DNA from: Bradyrhizobium sp.
GTDB lineage: Bacteria > Pseudomonadota > Alphaproteobacteria > Rhizobiales > Xanthobacteraceae
Length of the DNA stretch: 64,000 bases
Direction of reading: 5' to 3'
NCBI RefSeq assembly: GCF_022844465.1
Contig: NZ_JALHLP010000004.1
Span: 211,609-275,608, forward strand
Of this stretch, positions 19,487 to 28,257 are shown one piece after another. The notes beneath the pieces were generated by a model. The model searched no databases and was not told the DNA's origin. It saw nothing but the letters and a program-made list of their open reading frames with translations. The stretch's first letter is position 1, and each line of letters starts with the position of its first letter. A program made the position numbers and the translations under genes.

Positions 19487-20905
19487 TTGACGCGCTATAT
19501 CTCGACCCGCGGGGAAGCCCCCGTACTGGGCTTCTGCGACGTGATGCTGACCGGGCTTGCCCGGGACGGCGGCCTCTATGTGCCCGAGGCCTGGCCGCAA
19601 CTCTCGCATCAAACCATCGCCGGATTTTTCGGCCGGCCCTACTGGGAAGTCGCGGTCGACGTGATCAAGCCGTTTGCCGCGGGTGAAATTTCCGACGCCG
19701 ATCTCGGACGCATGGCCAACGAGGCCTACGCCACCTTCCGCCATCCCGCCGTCGCGCCGCTCGATCAGATCGGCCCCCATCAATTCCTGCTTGAACTGTT
19801 CCACGGTCCGACGCTCGCGTTCAAGGACGTGGCGATGCAGCTGATCTCGCGGCTGATGGATCACGTGCTGGCCAAACGCCACCAGCGCACCACCATCGTG
19901 GTCGCCACCTCGGGAGATACCGGCGGCGCCGCGGTCGATGCGTTTGCCGGCCTCGACAATGTCGATCTGGTTGTGCTGTTCCCGCACGGGCGAATCTCCG
20001 ACGTGCAGCGGCGGATGATGACGACGGCGGGCGCGGCCAACGTGCATGCGCTCGCGATCGAAGGCACCTTCGACGATTGCCAGGCGATCGTGAAGGCGAT
20101 GTTCAACCATCACGGCTTTCGCGACGCGGTTTCGCTGTCCGGCGTCAACTCGATCAACTGGGCGCGGATCGTCGCCCAGGTCGTCTATTATTTCACCGCC
20201 GCCACCGCGCTCGGCGCGCCTGCCCGCGTGGTGGATTTCACCGTGCCGACCGGGAATTTCGGCGACATCTTTGCCGGTTATGTCGCCAAGCGCATGGGCC
20301 TGCCGATCCGCTGGCTGCGCATCGCCTCCAACGTCAACGACATTCTGCCGCGCACGCTCAAGACCGGCATCTACGAGGTGCGCGAGGTCCACGCCTCCGC
20401 TTCGCCCTCGATGGACATTCAGGTCTCCTCCAACTTCGAGCGGCTGCTGTTCGAGGCGGGCGGCCGGGACGCCGCGGCGGTGCGCCGGCTGATGGCTTCC
20501 TTGAAACAATCCGGGCGCTTCGTGTTGCCGGACGCCACGCTGGCCGCGATACGCGAGGAATTCGACGCCGGGCGCGCCGATGAGACCGAGACGGCCGCCG
20601 CGATCCGCGCCGCCTGGCGCGAGGGTGGCGACCTCGTCGATCCCCACACCGCGGTGGCGCTGGCGGTAGCCGATCGCGACGTCTCGGATTCGAAGATACC
20701 CAACATCGTGCTGTCGACGGCGCATCCGGCCAAGTTTCCCGACGCGGTGGAAGCCGCCTGTGGCGTGCGGCCGCAATTGCCGGCCTGGCTCGACGGCCTT
20801 ATGACCAGAGCCGAACACATCACCGTGATGAAAAACGATTCGACCGAAGTGGAGAAATTCGTGCGCTCGGTAAGCCGGGCCGCGAAGCAGGGAGTTGCCG
20901 GATGA
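19487..20905 (+). CDS. thrC: Threonine synthase
   Basis: The 472-residue PLP enzyme converts O-phosphohomoserine to threonine. It shows the fungal/proteobacterial class of threonine synthase: N-terminal YISTRGEAP and GLARDGGLYVPE, HGPTLAFKDVAMQ with the PLP lysine at about residue 113, and ATSGDTGGAAVDAFAG as the phosphate-binding loop. The start is taken as TTG at 19487, giving MTRYIST, after GGAGGG; a second TTG lies four codons before. The final ATGA overlaps the next gene. It starts a short operon with an M16 peptidase and a GNAT gene, an order common in this group. Confidence 0.95.
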   Translation: MTRYISTRGEAPVLGFCDVMLTGLARDGGLYVPEAWPQLSHQTIAGFFGRPYWEVAVDVIKPFAAGEISDADLGRMANEAYATFRHPAVAPLDQIGPHQFLLELFHGPTLAFKDVAMQLISRLMDHVLAKRHQRTTIVVATSGDTGGAAVDAFAGLDNVDLVVLFPHGRISDVQRRMMTTAGAANVHALAIEGTFDDCQAIVKAMFNHHGFRDAVSLSGVNSINWARIVAQVVYYFTAATALGAPARVVDFTVPTGNFGDIFAGYVAKRMGLPIRWLRIASNVNDILPRTLKTGIYEVREVHASASPSMDIQVSSNFERLLFEAGGRDAAAVRRLMASLKQSGRFVLPDATLAAIREEFDAGRADETETAAAIRAAWREGGDLVDPHTAVALAVADRDVSDSKIPNIVLSTAHPAKFPDAVEAACGVRPQLPAWLDGLMTRAEHITVMKNDSTEVEKFVRSVSRAAKQGVAG

Positions 20906-22191
20906 GTGTTGACGTAACCAAGCTTCCTTCCGGGCTGACCGTCGTCACCGACTCCATGCCGCATCTGGAGACGGCCGCGCTCGGCGTCTGGGCCGGCGTC
21001 GGCGGCCGCGACGAAAAGCCGAACGAGCATGGCATCTCGCATCTGCTGGAGCACATGGCCTTCAAGGGGACCACGCGGCGCTCCTCGCGCGAGATCGTCG
21101 AGGAGATCGAGGCGGTCGGCGGTGATCTCAACGCGGGAACCTCGACCGAGACCACCGCCTATTATGCCCGGGTGATGAAGGCCGACGTTCCGCTCGCGCT
21201 CGACGTGCTCTCTGACATCCTCGCCAACCCATCCTTCGTTCCGGACGAGCTCGAGCGCGAGAAAAGCGTGATCGTCCAGGAAATCGGCGCGGCGCAGGAC
21301 ACGCCCGACGACGTCGTGTTCGAACACCTGAACGAACTCTGTTTTCCGGAACAGCCGATGGGCCGTTCGCTGCTGGGGACCGCGAAGACGCTGAAGAGGT
21401 TCGATCGTGACATGCTGCGCGGCTATCTCACAACGCATTATCGCGGACCCGATATGGTTGTCGCCGCCGCCGGCGCCGTCGACCACAGGCGCGTGGTCGA
21501 GGAAGTCGCGCAAAAATTCGCCAGCTTCGACGCCACGCCCGCGCCCAAGCCGGTGCCGGCGATGTTCGGCAAAGGCGGGTCGCGCGTGGTGCACCGCGAC
21601 CTCGAGCAGGCGCATCTGACGCTGGCGCTCGAAGGCCTGCCGCAGTCAGACCTGTCGTTGTTCTCGCTGCAGGTTTTCACCAACACGCTTGGCGGCGGGA
21701 TGTCGTCGCGGCTGTTCCAGGAAGTGCGCGAAAAGCGCGGCCTCTGCTATTCGATCTACACTTTTCATGCACCCTACAGCGATACCGGCTTTTTCGGACT
21801 CTACACCGGCACCGATCCCGCCGACGCCCCGGAGATGATGGAGGTGATCGTGGACGTCATCAACGACGCCGTCGAAACCCTGACTGAAGCCGAGATCGCC
21901 CGCGCCAAGGCGCAGATGAAGGCGGGACTGCTGATGGCGCTCGAAAGCTGTTCGTCCCGCGCCGAACAACTGGCGCGGCACATATTGGCCTATGGCAGGC
22001 CGCTGACGGCGGAAGAACTGGTGGCGCGGATCGATGCGGTCAGCGTCGAATCGACCCGCAATGCGGCGCGGAAGCTGTTGTCGCGCAGCCGGCCGGCGGT
22101 CGTGGCGCTCGGCAGCGGCAGGGGTCTGGACACCGCGGTGGCTTTCGCGGAAGGATTGACCCGGTCGAAAGCGAGTACCCTTCTCCACTGA
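20902..22191 (+). CDS. M16 family zinc peptidase (processing-peptidase type)
   Basis: The 429-residue protein has the inverted zinc motif HLLEHMAFKG (His47, Glu50, His51) in the N-terminal M16 domain and the typical C-terminal domain with GGGMSSRLFQEVREKRGLCYS, whose Arg and Tyr bind substrate. It is the bacterial relative of the mitochondrial processing peptidase beta subunit. The role in bacteria is probably degradation or processing of peptides. It overlaps thrC by four bases, a conserved association in alphaproteobacteria. Confidence 0.94.
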   Translation: MSVDVTKLPSGLTVVTDSMPHLETAALGVWAGVGGRDEKPNEHGISHLLEHMAFKGTTRRSSREIVEEIEAVGGDLNAGTSTETTAYYARVMKADVPLALDVLSDILANPSFVPDELEREKSVIVQEIGAAQDTPDDVVFEHLNELCFPEQPMGRSLLGTAKTLKRFDRDMLRGYLTTHYRGPDMVVAAAGAVDHRRVVEEVAQKFASFDATPAPKPVPAMFGKGGSRVVHRDLEQAHLTLALEGLPQSDLSLFSLQVFTNTLGGGMSSRLFQEVREKRGLCYSIYTFHAPYSDTGFFGLYTGTDPADAPEMMEVIVDVINDAVETLTEAEIARAKAQMKAGLLMALESCSSRAEQLARHILAYGRPLTAEELVARIDAVSVESTRNAARKLLSRSRPAVVALGSGRGLDTAVAFAEGLTRSKASTLLH

Positions 22192-22212
22192 CGATGCGCG
22201 GGAGTTGAGGGC

Positions 22213-22800
22213 ATGGCTCTGTTTCGTTTGCCATCCAGCGGACCGGCCGCGCTTGCGCCGCGGGGCCAAGGTGTGCTGCTGCGTGCGCCGCACGCATCGG
22301 ATTTCACGCAATGGGTGCACCTGCGCGAAAGCAGCCGCGCCTACCTGACGCCATGGGAGCCGATCTGGCCGTCGGACGATCTCACCCGCGCCGGTTTCCG
22401 CCGCCGGTTGCGGCGGTATGCCGAGGATATGGCGGCCGACCGTTCCTATCCGTTCATCATCTTCCGGGAGGCCGATGACGCGATGGTCGGCGGCATCACG
22501 CTCGCCAATGTTCGCCGCGGCATCGTGCAGGCCGGCACCATCGGCTATTGGGTCGGCGAGCCCTACGCCGGTCGCGGTTACATGACCACCGCCCTGCGCG
22601 TGCTGCTGCCGACGCTGTTCGGCGAACTCAACTTGCACCGCATCGAGGCGGCCTGCATTCCCTCCAACCGGCCGTCGATCCGGGTGCTGGAGAAGTGCGG
22701 ATTTACCCGCGAGGGGCTGGCGCGGCGATACCTCTGCATCAATGGCGTCTGGCAGGACCATCTGCTGTTCGGCTTGCTGCAGGAGGATTTCCGCGGCTGA
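22213..22800 (+). CDS. GNAT acetyltransferase, RimJ/RimL-like
   Basis: The 195-residue protein shows the RimJ-type GNAT fold: acetyl-CoA loop GEPYAGRGYMTTAL (about residues 116-129), followed by NLHRIEAACIPSNRPSIRVLEKCGFTREGL, the stretch that marks N-terminal or ribosomal-protein acetyltransferases. The final part (INGVWQDHLLFGLL) is also typical. The acceptor is unknown. It follows the M16 peptidase by 21 bases in the same direction and is probably cotranscribed with thrC. Confidence 0.9.
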   Translation: MALFRLPSSGPAALAPRGQGVLLRAPHASDFTQWVHLRESSRAYLTPWEPIWPSDDLTRAGFRRRLRRYAEDMAADRSYPFIIFREADDAMVGGITLANVRRGIVQAGTIGYWVGEPYAGRGYMTTALRVLLPTLFGELNLHRIEAACIPSNRPSIRVLEKCGFTREGLARRYLCINGVWQDHLLFGLLQEDFRG

Positions 22801-22910
22801 CTGCTTCTTATCGGGCGCCGGTGCCTTGCTTGCGATGCCTTTGGCTCGTCCGCATTGGCCTGTTATAAGCGCGGGAACAGACACGGTAACGGGGATGTCA
22901 GGGACGCCGC

Positions 22911-23546
22911 ATGGGTGACAATCGTTCGGTCAAGGCCGTGATCGCAACGGCCGTTGCGGGTTGGCTGGCTTGCGGAATGTGTGCCGCGCCGGCCTCGGCA
23001 CAGTCGCTCACCGATCGCTTCAAGAGCCTGTTCGGTGGCAAGTCCGAAGAGCCGGCCGCGACCGCGCCGGCGGCCCCACAAGCGGACACCGGCGACCTGA
23101 CCTGTCCGCCGGTCACGGTCCGTGCCGGTGCGTCCACCTATGCCGTGGCGCTGCCCGGCAAGCAGCCGGTCGGCAACGACCTGCGTTTTCAGGCCACGAT
23201 CTCCAGAACCGCTCGCGAATGCACCGTCAATGGCGGCGTGATCACCGCGCGGATCGGCATTCAGGGCCGCGTGATCGCCGGTCCTGCCGGCGCCCCGTCC
23301 GCGGTCCAGGTTCCGATCCGCGTCGCGGTGGTGCAGGGCGGCGTTTCCGAAAAGACCATCGCCACCAAGGCCTACCAGACCACCGTCACCATGACGGAGA
23401 CCGGCAGCGAGCCCTTTACGCTGGTGGCCGAAGATCTGCAATATCCGGCGCCACCGGGCGCCGTCGGCGACAGCTACATCTTCTACATCGGTTTCGATCC
23501 GTTGGCCCTGAAGCCGCAACGCCCGGCGCCGCGAAAGAAGCAATAA
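22911..23546 (+). CDS. Hypothetical exported protein
   Basis: The 211-residue protein has a signal peptide (cleavage near PASAQS, about residue 31), then an alanine/proline-rich linker and a domain of about 130 residues that looks beta-rich, with two cysteines (LTCPPV and RECTVNG). It ends in a basic tail (KPQRPAPRKKQ). I know no named family. It seems a normal resident gene of the group by codon use. It is convergent with the atp operon, with a terminator between. Confidence 0.75.
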   Translation: MGDNRSVKAVIATAVAGWLACGMCAAPASAQSLTDRFKSLFGGKSEEPAATAPAAPQADTGDLTCPPVTVRAGASTYAVALPGKQPVGNDLRFQATISRTARECTVNGGVITARIGIQGRVIAGPAGAPSAVQVPIRVAVVQGGVSEKTIATKAYQTTVTMTETGSEPFTLVAEDLQYPAPPGAVGDSYIFYIGFDPLALKPQRPAPRKKQ

Positions 23547-23554
23547 GGGCAACA

Positions 23555-23584
23555 AAAAGCCGGCGCGATCTTCTCGCACCGGCC
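23555..23584 (-). terminator. Terminator of the F0 operon
   Basis: A 10-bp stem with one mismatch (23560-23569 with 23575-23584, loop TCTTC) is followed on the minus strand by five T residues. It lies 20 bases beyond the atpF stop, between convergent genes. Confidence 0.75.
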
Positions 23585-23604
23585 TTGTCTGGGCGGGGAA
23601 GGGC

Positions 23605-24090
23605 TCAGTTCAGCTTGGCGCGAACTTCGGCGATGCCCTTTGCGAGCAAATCATCGGCGACCGCGCCCTTGACCGATTGCGACAGGATGGTCGAGGCGGC
23701 CGAGATCGCGGCATTGGCGGCGGCGGCGCGAACGTCGGCCAGCGCCTGCGCTTCGGCGAGCGCGATCTTGCTCTCGGCGGACTTGGTGCGGCGGGCGACG
23801 AAATCCTCCATCTTGGCCTTGGCCTCGGTCGCGATGCGCTCGGCTTCGGCCCTGGCGCTGGCGATGATCTCCTGCGCCTCGCGTTCGGCGCTGGAGCGCT
23901 TGGCCTTGTACTCGGTGAGCAGCCTGGCGGCGTCATCCTTGAGGCGGCGGGCCTCGTCCAGTTCGGCCTTGATGCGTTCGGCGCGGTGGTCGAGCGCCGT
24001 CAGCACGGTGCGGTGGATGCCGAGATAGGCAAACAGCACCATCAGAATGACGAAGGCAATCGCGACCCAGGTTTCCGGTTGAGCGAACAT
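23605..24090 (-). CDS. atpF: ATP synthase F0 subunit b
   Basis: The 161-residue subunit has one N-terminal membrane helix (about residues 7-27) and then a long charged helix, the peripheral stalk, with regular heptads rich in Ala, Glu and Arg. It is one of two b-type subunits here, as in photosynthetic and other alphaproteobacteria. It is the last gene of the atpI-B-E-F'-F operon, four bases after the b' gene. The F1 genes are not in the window. Confidence 0.93.
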   Translation of the reverse strand: MFAQPETWVAIAFVILMVLFAYLGIHRTVLTALDHRAERIKAELDEARRLKDDAARLLTEYKAKRSSAEREAQEIIASARAEAERIATEAKAKMEDFVARRTKSAESKIALAEAQALADVRAAAANAAISAASTILSQSVKGAVADDLLAKGIAEVRAKLN

Positions 24091-24094
24091 CGAT

Positions 24095-24643
24095 CTATCC
24101 CTTCAAGGACGCGTCGACGGCGCTGTTCACCGTCTTGCTGTCGGGCAGCGCGCCGGTGAGGCGCTGGACGATCGCGCTGGCTGCATCCGCGGCGATGCCG
24201 CGGACATTGCTCATGGCGTTCTGGCGGGTCGCCGCGATCTGCTTCTCGGCGCCGGCGAGCCTTGCGGTGAGCTGGTCCTCCAGCTTCTTGCGTTCGGCTT
24301 CCGAGGCCGCGTTGAGCTTCTCGCGGGTTTCGTTGCCGATGGCCTGCGCCCGGGCGCGCGCGGAAGCGAGCTCGGTTTCATAAGCCTTGATCGCGGATTC
24401 CGACTCGTCCTTGAGCGCCTGCGCCTGCGCCAGGTCGCCTTCGATCGCCTTCTGTCGCGCGCCGATCACGCTCTCGACGCGCGGCAGCGCGATGCGGGAC
24501 ACGATCAGATAGAGTGCGACGAACGCGATGGTGAGCGACACCAGTTGCGAAGCAAACGTGCTCGACTCGAACGGAGGAAAGCCCCCGCCGTGGCCGCCGT
24601 CCGCTCCGGTGTGGGCGCCGGTACCATGACCCTTTTCAGCCAC
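24095..24643 (-). CDS. atpG: ATP synthase F0 subunit b'
   Basis: The 182-residue b' subunit has an N-terminal Gly/His-rich extension ([15 protein letters not shown]), a membrane helix (about residues 33-52, ending SRIALPRVE) and a long coiled-coil stalk. The motif [22 protein letters not shown] is typical of b' subunits (AtpF2, also called AtpG or AtpX). It would pair with the b subunit encoded next to make a heterodimeric peripheral stalk. Confidence 0.93.
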   Translation of the reverse strand: MAEKGHGTGAHTGADGGHGGGFPPFESSTFASQLVSLTIAFVALYLIVSRIALPRVESVIGARQKAIEGDLAQAQALKDESESAIKAYETELASARARAQAIGNETREKLNAASEAERKKLEDQLTARLAGAEKQIAATRQNAMSNVRGIAADAASAIVQRLTGALPDSKTVNSAVDASLKG

Positions 24644-24696
24644 GGAATTCTCCCTTTGCTGTCAGGCGCGCCGCGGGCGGCGCGCGAAGGTGCAGC

Positions 24697-24927
24697 TCAG
24701 AGCGGAACGAACAGCAGCAGCAGCGCGATCAGCAGCGAGAAGATGCCGAGCGCTTCGGTCACGGCGAAGCCGAAGATCAGATTGCCGAACTGGCCCTGGG
24801 CCGCCGAAGGATTGCGCACCGCCGCGGCAAGGTAGTTGCCGAAGATGATGCCCACGCCGACGCCCGCGCCGCCCATGCCGATGCATGCGATGCCCGCGCC
24901 GATAAGTTTTGCTGCTGCCGGTTCCAT
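24697..24927 (-). CDS. atpE: ATP synthase F0 subunit c
   Basis: The 76-residue proteolipid consists of two membrane helices joined by the polar loop RNPSA. The first helix has the glycine ladder [12 protein letters not shown] and the second carries the proton-binding glutamate at residue 58 in TEALGIF. A glutamate rather than aspartate is usual for alphaproteobacteria. The sodium-type ligand pattern is absent, so proton coupling is expected. Confidence 0.96.
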   Translation of the reverse strand: MEPAAAKLIGAGIACIGMGGAGVGVGIIFGNYLAAAVRNPSAAQGQFGNLIFGFAVTEALGIFSLLIALLLLFVPL

Positions 24928-24984
24928 TTTCTCGAGCTCCTTGAGAGGTAAGACAAAGTGAGGGTGGAAATTCTCCCGGACCGC

Positions 24985-25740
24985 CTAGTGGCCGGGATGA
25001 ATGGCGTCGTTGAGGTAGATGCAGGTCAGGATCGCAAACACGTAGGCCTGCAGGAAGGCGACCAGCAATTCGAGCGCGGTCAACGCGACGGTGAGCGCCA
25101 GCGGCAGCATGCCGCCGATCCAGCCGATCGTGCCGAGCGAAACGCCGAGCATCGCGACGAACCCCGCGAACACCTTCAGCGCGATGTGGCCGGCCAGCAT
25201 GTTGGCGAAGAGACGCACGCTGTGCGAGACCGGCCGCAGGAAGAACGACAGCACTTCGATGAACATCACCAGCGGCAGGATGTAGATCGGGACGCCGGAG
25301 GGGACGAAGATCTTGAAGAACTTGAGGCCGTTCTTGTAGAGGCCGTAGATCAGCACCGTGAAGAAAACCAGGAAGGCCAGCGCCGCGGTGACGATGATGT
25401 GGCTCGAAACCGTGAACGTGTAGGGAATGATGCCGATCAGGTTCGAGATGCAGATGAACATGAACAGCGAGAAGATCAGCGGGAAGAACTTCAGGCCTTC
25501 CGAGCCGGCGGTCGAACGGATCGTCGAGGCGACGAATTCGTAAGAGATTTCCGCGATCGACTGCAACCTTCCGGGAACCAGCTGCCCGCGCGCCATGCCG
25601 CCGATCATCAGCAGCGAAATCACCGCTACCGACAGAAACATGTAGAGCGACGAGTTGGTAAAGGCGATCGTCTGCTTGCCGATCTGGCCGATCGTGAAGA
25701 GGGGCTCGATGTCGAACTGGTGGATCGGGTCGATTTTCAT
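24985..25740 (-). CDS. atpB: ATP synthase F0 subunit a
   Basis: The 251-residue subunit provides the two proton half-channels. The essential arginine lies in [14 protein letters not shown] (about residue 178), and the last helices contain the conserved [20 protein letters not shown]. There are five or six membrane segments. It lies between atpI and atpE in the standard order. Confidence 0.96.
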   Translation of the reverse strand: MKIDPIHQFDIEPLFTIGQIGKQTIAFTNSSLYMFLSVAVISLLMIGGMARGQLVPGRLQSIAEISYEFVASTIRSTAGSEGLKFFPLIFSLFMFICISNLIGIIPYTFTVSSHIIVTAALAFLVFFTVLIYGLYKNGLKFFKIFVPSGVPIYILPLVMFIEVLSFFLRPVSHSVRLFANMLAGHIALKVFAGFVAMLGVSLGTIGWIGGMLPLALTVALTALELLVAFLQAYVFAILTCIYLNDAIHPGH

Positions 25741-25809
25741 CCGGGCGGCTCTTTATCCACCGGCCTGGCCGGCAATCGTATTTCAGATGTCGTGACTTCC
25801 CGTCGCGGC

Positions 25810-26181
25810 TCAGCGTTTGCGAGAAGCTGCGCCTGCGGACCTCACCACGTTGACCACGCCGGCGGTGAAGCCGAGCAGCAAGAACACGATGAGACCGAAC
25901 GGCGACGTCGACAACCAACGGTCGACCCCCCAGCCAATCGCCGCCCCGACGACAACGCCCGCGACCAATTCCGAGGAAAGGCGGAAACCCAGCGCCATGG
26001 CAGATGCTCTGGCGGCCCTGTCTCCGCTTTCAGTTCCGGGTTGGTCCGTCCTGAGTTTCCGGTTGTCGCGAATTTCGGACAATCGGTGGTCAAGACTTCC
26101 GAGCCTTGCGGAAAGCGCAGCTTCGTCAGCTGACGGTTGATCGCGATTTCCACTTGCGTTGTCGTTGGTGTCCTGGGCCAT
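25810..26181 (-). CDS. atpI: ATP synthase accessory protein AtpI
   Basis: The 123-residue protein has a hydrophilic N-terminal half with coil-forming charge pattern and two membrane helices (about residues 65-86 and 94-115) around GAAIGWGVDRWLSTSPFG, the AtpI/AtpZ signature (GWxxDxxxxTxP). AtpI helps c-ring assembly or acts with divalent cations. ATG 26181 fits the family; the frame is open further upstream. It is the first gene of the F0 operon, whose promoter must lie in the AT-rich stretch upstream (about 26280-26330). Confidence 0.88.
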   Translation of the reverse strand: MAQDTNDNASGNRDQPSADEAALSARLGSLDHRLSEIRDNRKLRTDQPGTESGDRAARASAMALGFRLSSELVAGVVVGAAIGWGVDRWLSTSPFGLIVFLLLGFTAGVVNVVRSAGAASRKR

Positions 26182-26455
26182 GCCCAAGACACTAAACGAT
26201 GCCAGCGGTTGATGGAAATTGCGCCCGTCACCCTTGAAGCCGCGCGGACCATACTTACCACGCCTAATCAAGTCAAGATTGCGCCGTAACCAGTTATTTC
26301 ATTGATTCAATTAGATTTATTCCAGCATTGCCGGCCGCCTCATGGCCCCGTCACCGCACCGCAGCAGTTGTCGCGACATCGACCGATCTTGCCTCTACTT
26401 TGCTGACCTGTTGGGATGCTTGGAGCTGATTGCCAGATTCCTTCCGGGAGCCCGC

Positions 26456-27079
26456 ATGCCGCGCCAGGTCGACTACTTTTTTTCGTTTCAATCGCCGTGG
26501 GCCTATATCGGGCATCGGTGTTTCCGGGAGCTCGTAAGCACTTATGATCTCAAGGTAAACCATAAGCCGGTGGTGCTGGTCGACCTGTTCTCGGAAACCG
26601 GCGGCCTGCCGCTGATGAAACGCCACCCGGTGCGGCAGCGCTACCGGATGGTCGAATTGCAGCGCTGGCGCGACAAGCGCGGCCTGAAATTCAATCTGCA
26701 GCCGGCGAACTGGCCGTTCAATGCGCGGCTGGCCGATGGCGTCGTGATCGCGGCCAACGAGGCCGGTCTCGATCCCGATAAATATTTGCAGCGCGCATTC
26801 GCCGGCGTCTGGGAAAATCAGCTCAACTTGGCCGATCCCGCGACGATTGAAAAGCTGGCCGACGAATCGGGACTGCCTGGCAGGCAGTTGGTGGAACGCT
26901 CGGGCTCCGAGCAAATCAGCGCGGCCTATGAGCAAAATCGCCAGGACGCGCTGGCCGCCGACGTGTTCGGCTCGCCGGTCTATGTGCTGGATGGCGAGGT
27001 GTTCTGGGGACAGGACCGCATCGAATTGCTGGCCGATGCGTTGAAGTCTGGCCGCGCACCCTATAGCTCAAGGGTATAG
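26456..27079 (+). CDS. 2-hydroxychromene-2-carboxylate isomerase / DsbA-like kappa GST
   Basis: The 207-residue protein has the DsbA-like fold of the HCCA isomerase family: the N-terminal strand VDYFFSFQSPWAYIGH, in which serine replaces the redox cysteine, and the C-terminal GSPVYVLDGEVFWGQDRIELL. The family isomerises glutathione-dependent intermediates of naphthalene-type aromatic degradation, but many members have other roles. No aromatic pathway is adjacent. ATG 26456 is at the start of the conserved strand; the frame is open 114 bases further up. It is divergent from the F0 operon. Confidence 0.85.
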   Translation: MPRQVDYFFSFQSPWAYIGHRCFRELVSTYDLKVNHKPVVLVDLFSETGGLPLMKRHPVRQRYRMVELQRWRDKRGLKFNLQPANWPFNARLADGVVIAANEAGLDPDKYLQRAFAGVWENQLNLADPATIEKLADESGLPGRQLVERSGSEQISAAYEQNRQDALAADVFGSPVYVLDGEVFWGQDRIELLADALKSGRAPYSSRV

Positions 27080-27143
27080 CGGCGCATTGGATGCGCCGCT
27101 GCGGCCGGTGCAAAGGGCACGGCCAAAAGGCGGGAGCAAGTCC

Positions 27144-27662
27144 ATGCAGACTGGTGGATCTTCGCTGAAATTTTTGGCCATCGCCGCGCTGGCGCTTTTG
27201 CTTGCCGGTGCCGGGAAAGCGCTCGCGGGACCGTTGCCGGAGACCGAGAACGGCCGCTACGCATTGTCGCCGACGGGCGATGGCGTGCTCCGGCTCGACA
27301 CCCGCACCGGAGCGATCTCGACCTGCAACAACACGGGCGCGGGCTGGGCCTGCTATGCCGTCCCCGATGAGCGTTCGGCGATGGATGCGGAAATCGGCCG
27401 GCTGCAGGCCGAAAACGCGAAACTCAAGGCAGAGCTTGCCGAACGCCAGCCGACTGTTGCCGGCAAGATCGAGGAACCGTTGCCGAAATCGGATTCGTTG
27501 AAGAAGAACGAACCGAAGATAGCCGAGGGCGAGCGCCGGATCGAGATTCCGCTGCCGAGCGATCAGGACATCGATCGTGTGATGTCGTTTCTGGAACGGG
27601 CGTGGCGGCGATTGATCGAAATGGCCAACCGGGTGCAGAAAGACGTCGGCGGCAGGATTTGA
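27144..27662 (+). CDS. Hypothetical exported coiled-coil protein
   Basis: The 172-residue product starts with a signal peptide (cleavage near GKALAGP, residue 29). After a short region with two cysteines (ISTCNN and WACYAV) there is a coiled coil (about residues 78-100, EIGRLQAENAKLKAELAER), a charged linker and a C-terminal amphipathic helix (FLERAWRRLIEMANRVQ). No named family is known to me, though similar proteins seem common in the group. It lies 31 bases before the yjbQ gene, in the same direction. Confidence 0.75.
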   Translation: MQTGGSSLKFLAIAALALLLAGAGKALAGPLPETENGRYALSPTGDGVLRLDTRTGAISTCNNTGAGWACYAVPDERSAMDAEIGRLQAENAKLKAELAERQPTVAGKIEEPLPKSDSLKKNEPKIAEGERRIEIPLPSDQDIDRVMSFLERAWRRLIEMANRVQKDVGGRI

Positions 27663-27693
27663 GACATCAGCCGACGGATCGAGAGTTTTGATT

Positions 27694-28167
27694 GTGACCG
27701 CGCCCAGATTGGTTTCCCGAACCGCGCCCTCGTCCGTCAGCGCCGGCGACATCGTGTCTTCGTTGCTGACCGTGCAGACGCCGGGCGCGGGCTTTACCGA
27801 CCTCACCGCCGAAATCGCCCGTTTCCTCGCTGACGCCCTGGCGCGCGAGGGCGCGGTCACGCTGTTCATTCGCCACACCTCGGCGTCGCTGACGATCCAG
27901 GAGAACGCCGATCCCGCCGTGCTCGTTGACCTCACGACGGCGCTGAACCGGCTTGCCCCGGAGAACGCCGGCTGGCGTCACGACACCGAGGGGCCGGACG
28001 ACATGCCGGCGCATGTCAAGACGATGCTGACGGCCACCTCGCTGCAGATACCGGTGATGGCCGGCAAGCTCGCGCTCGGAACGTGGCAGGCGATCTATCT
28101 GGTCGAGCACCGCGCCCGGCCGCACCGGCGCGAGGTCGTGGCGCAGTTCATCGGCGCGACGGACTGA
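27694..28167 (+). CDS. yjbQ: YjbQ family protein (UPF0047)
   Basis: The 157-residue protein carries the family's marks: FIRHTSASLTIQENADPAV, followed by DDMPAHVKTMLT and the C-terminal LGTWQAIYLVEHRARPHRREV. The histidines and the aspartate line a trimer-interface metal site. The family has weak thiamine-phosphate synthase activity in vitro, and its physiological role is unsettled. The start is uncertain between TTG 27688 and GTG 27694; the latter is better spaced from GAGAG. Confidence 0.9.
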   Translation: MTAPRLVSRTAPSSVSAGDIVSSLLTVQTPGAGFTDLTAEIARFLADALAREGAVTLFIRHTSASLTIQENADPAVLVDLTTALNRLAPENAGWRHDTEGPDDMPAHVKTMLTATSLQIPVMAGKLALGTWQAIYLVEHRARPHRREVVAQFIGATD

Positions 28168-28176
28168 GGCGCTCCG

Positions 28177-28215
28177 AAAAAAGAAACCGGCCGCGGATAG
28201 ATCCGCAGCCGGTTT
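28177..28215. terminator. Bidirectional terminator between yjbQ and the MHS transporter
   Basis: A 15-bp stem with one mismatch (28184-28198 with 28201-28215) and a two-base loop lies between convergent genes. Read on the minus strand it is followed by TTTCTTTTTT, so it mainly ends the transporter transcript; the plus side has only a short T stretch. Confidence 0.85.
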
Positions 28216-28257
28216 GCCGTCAATGTCCGGGGGCGCTTTTTGGCCCCAGCCGCAAGC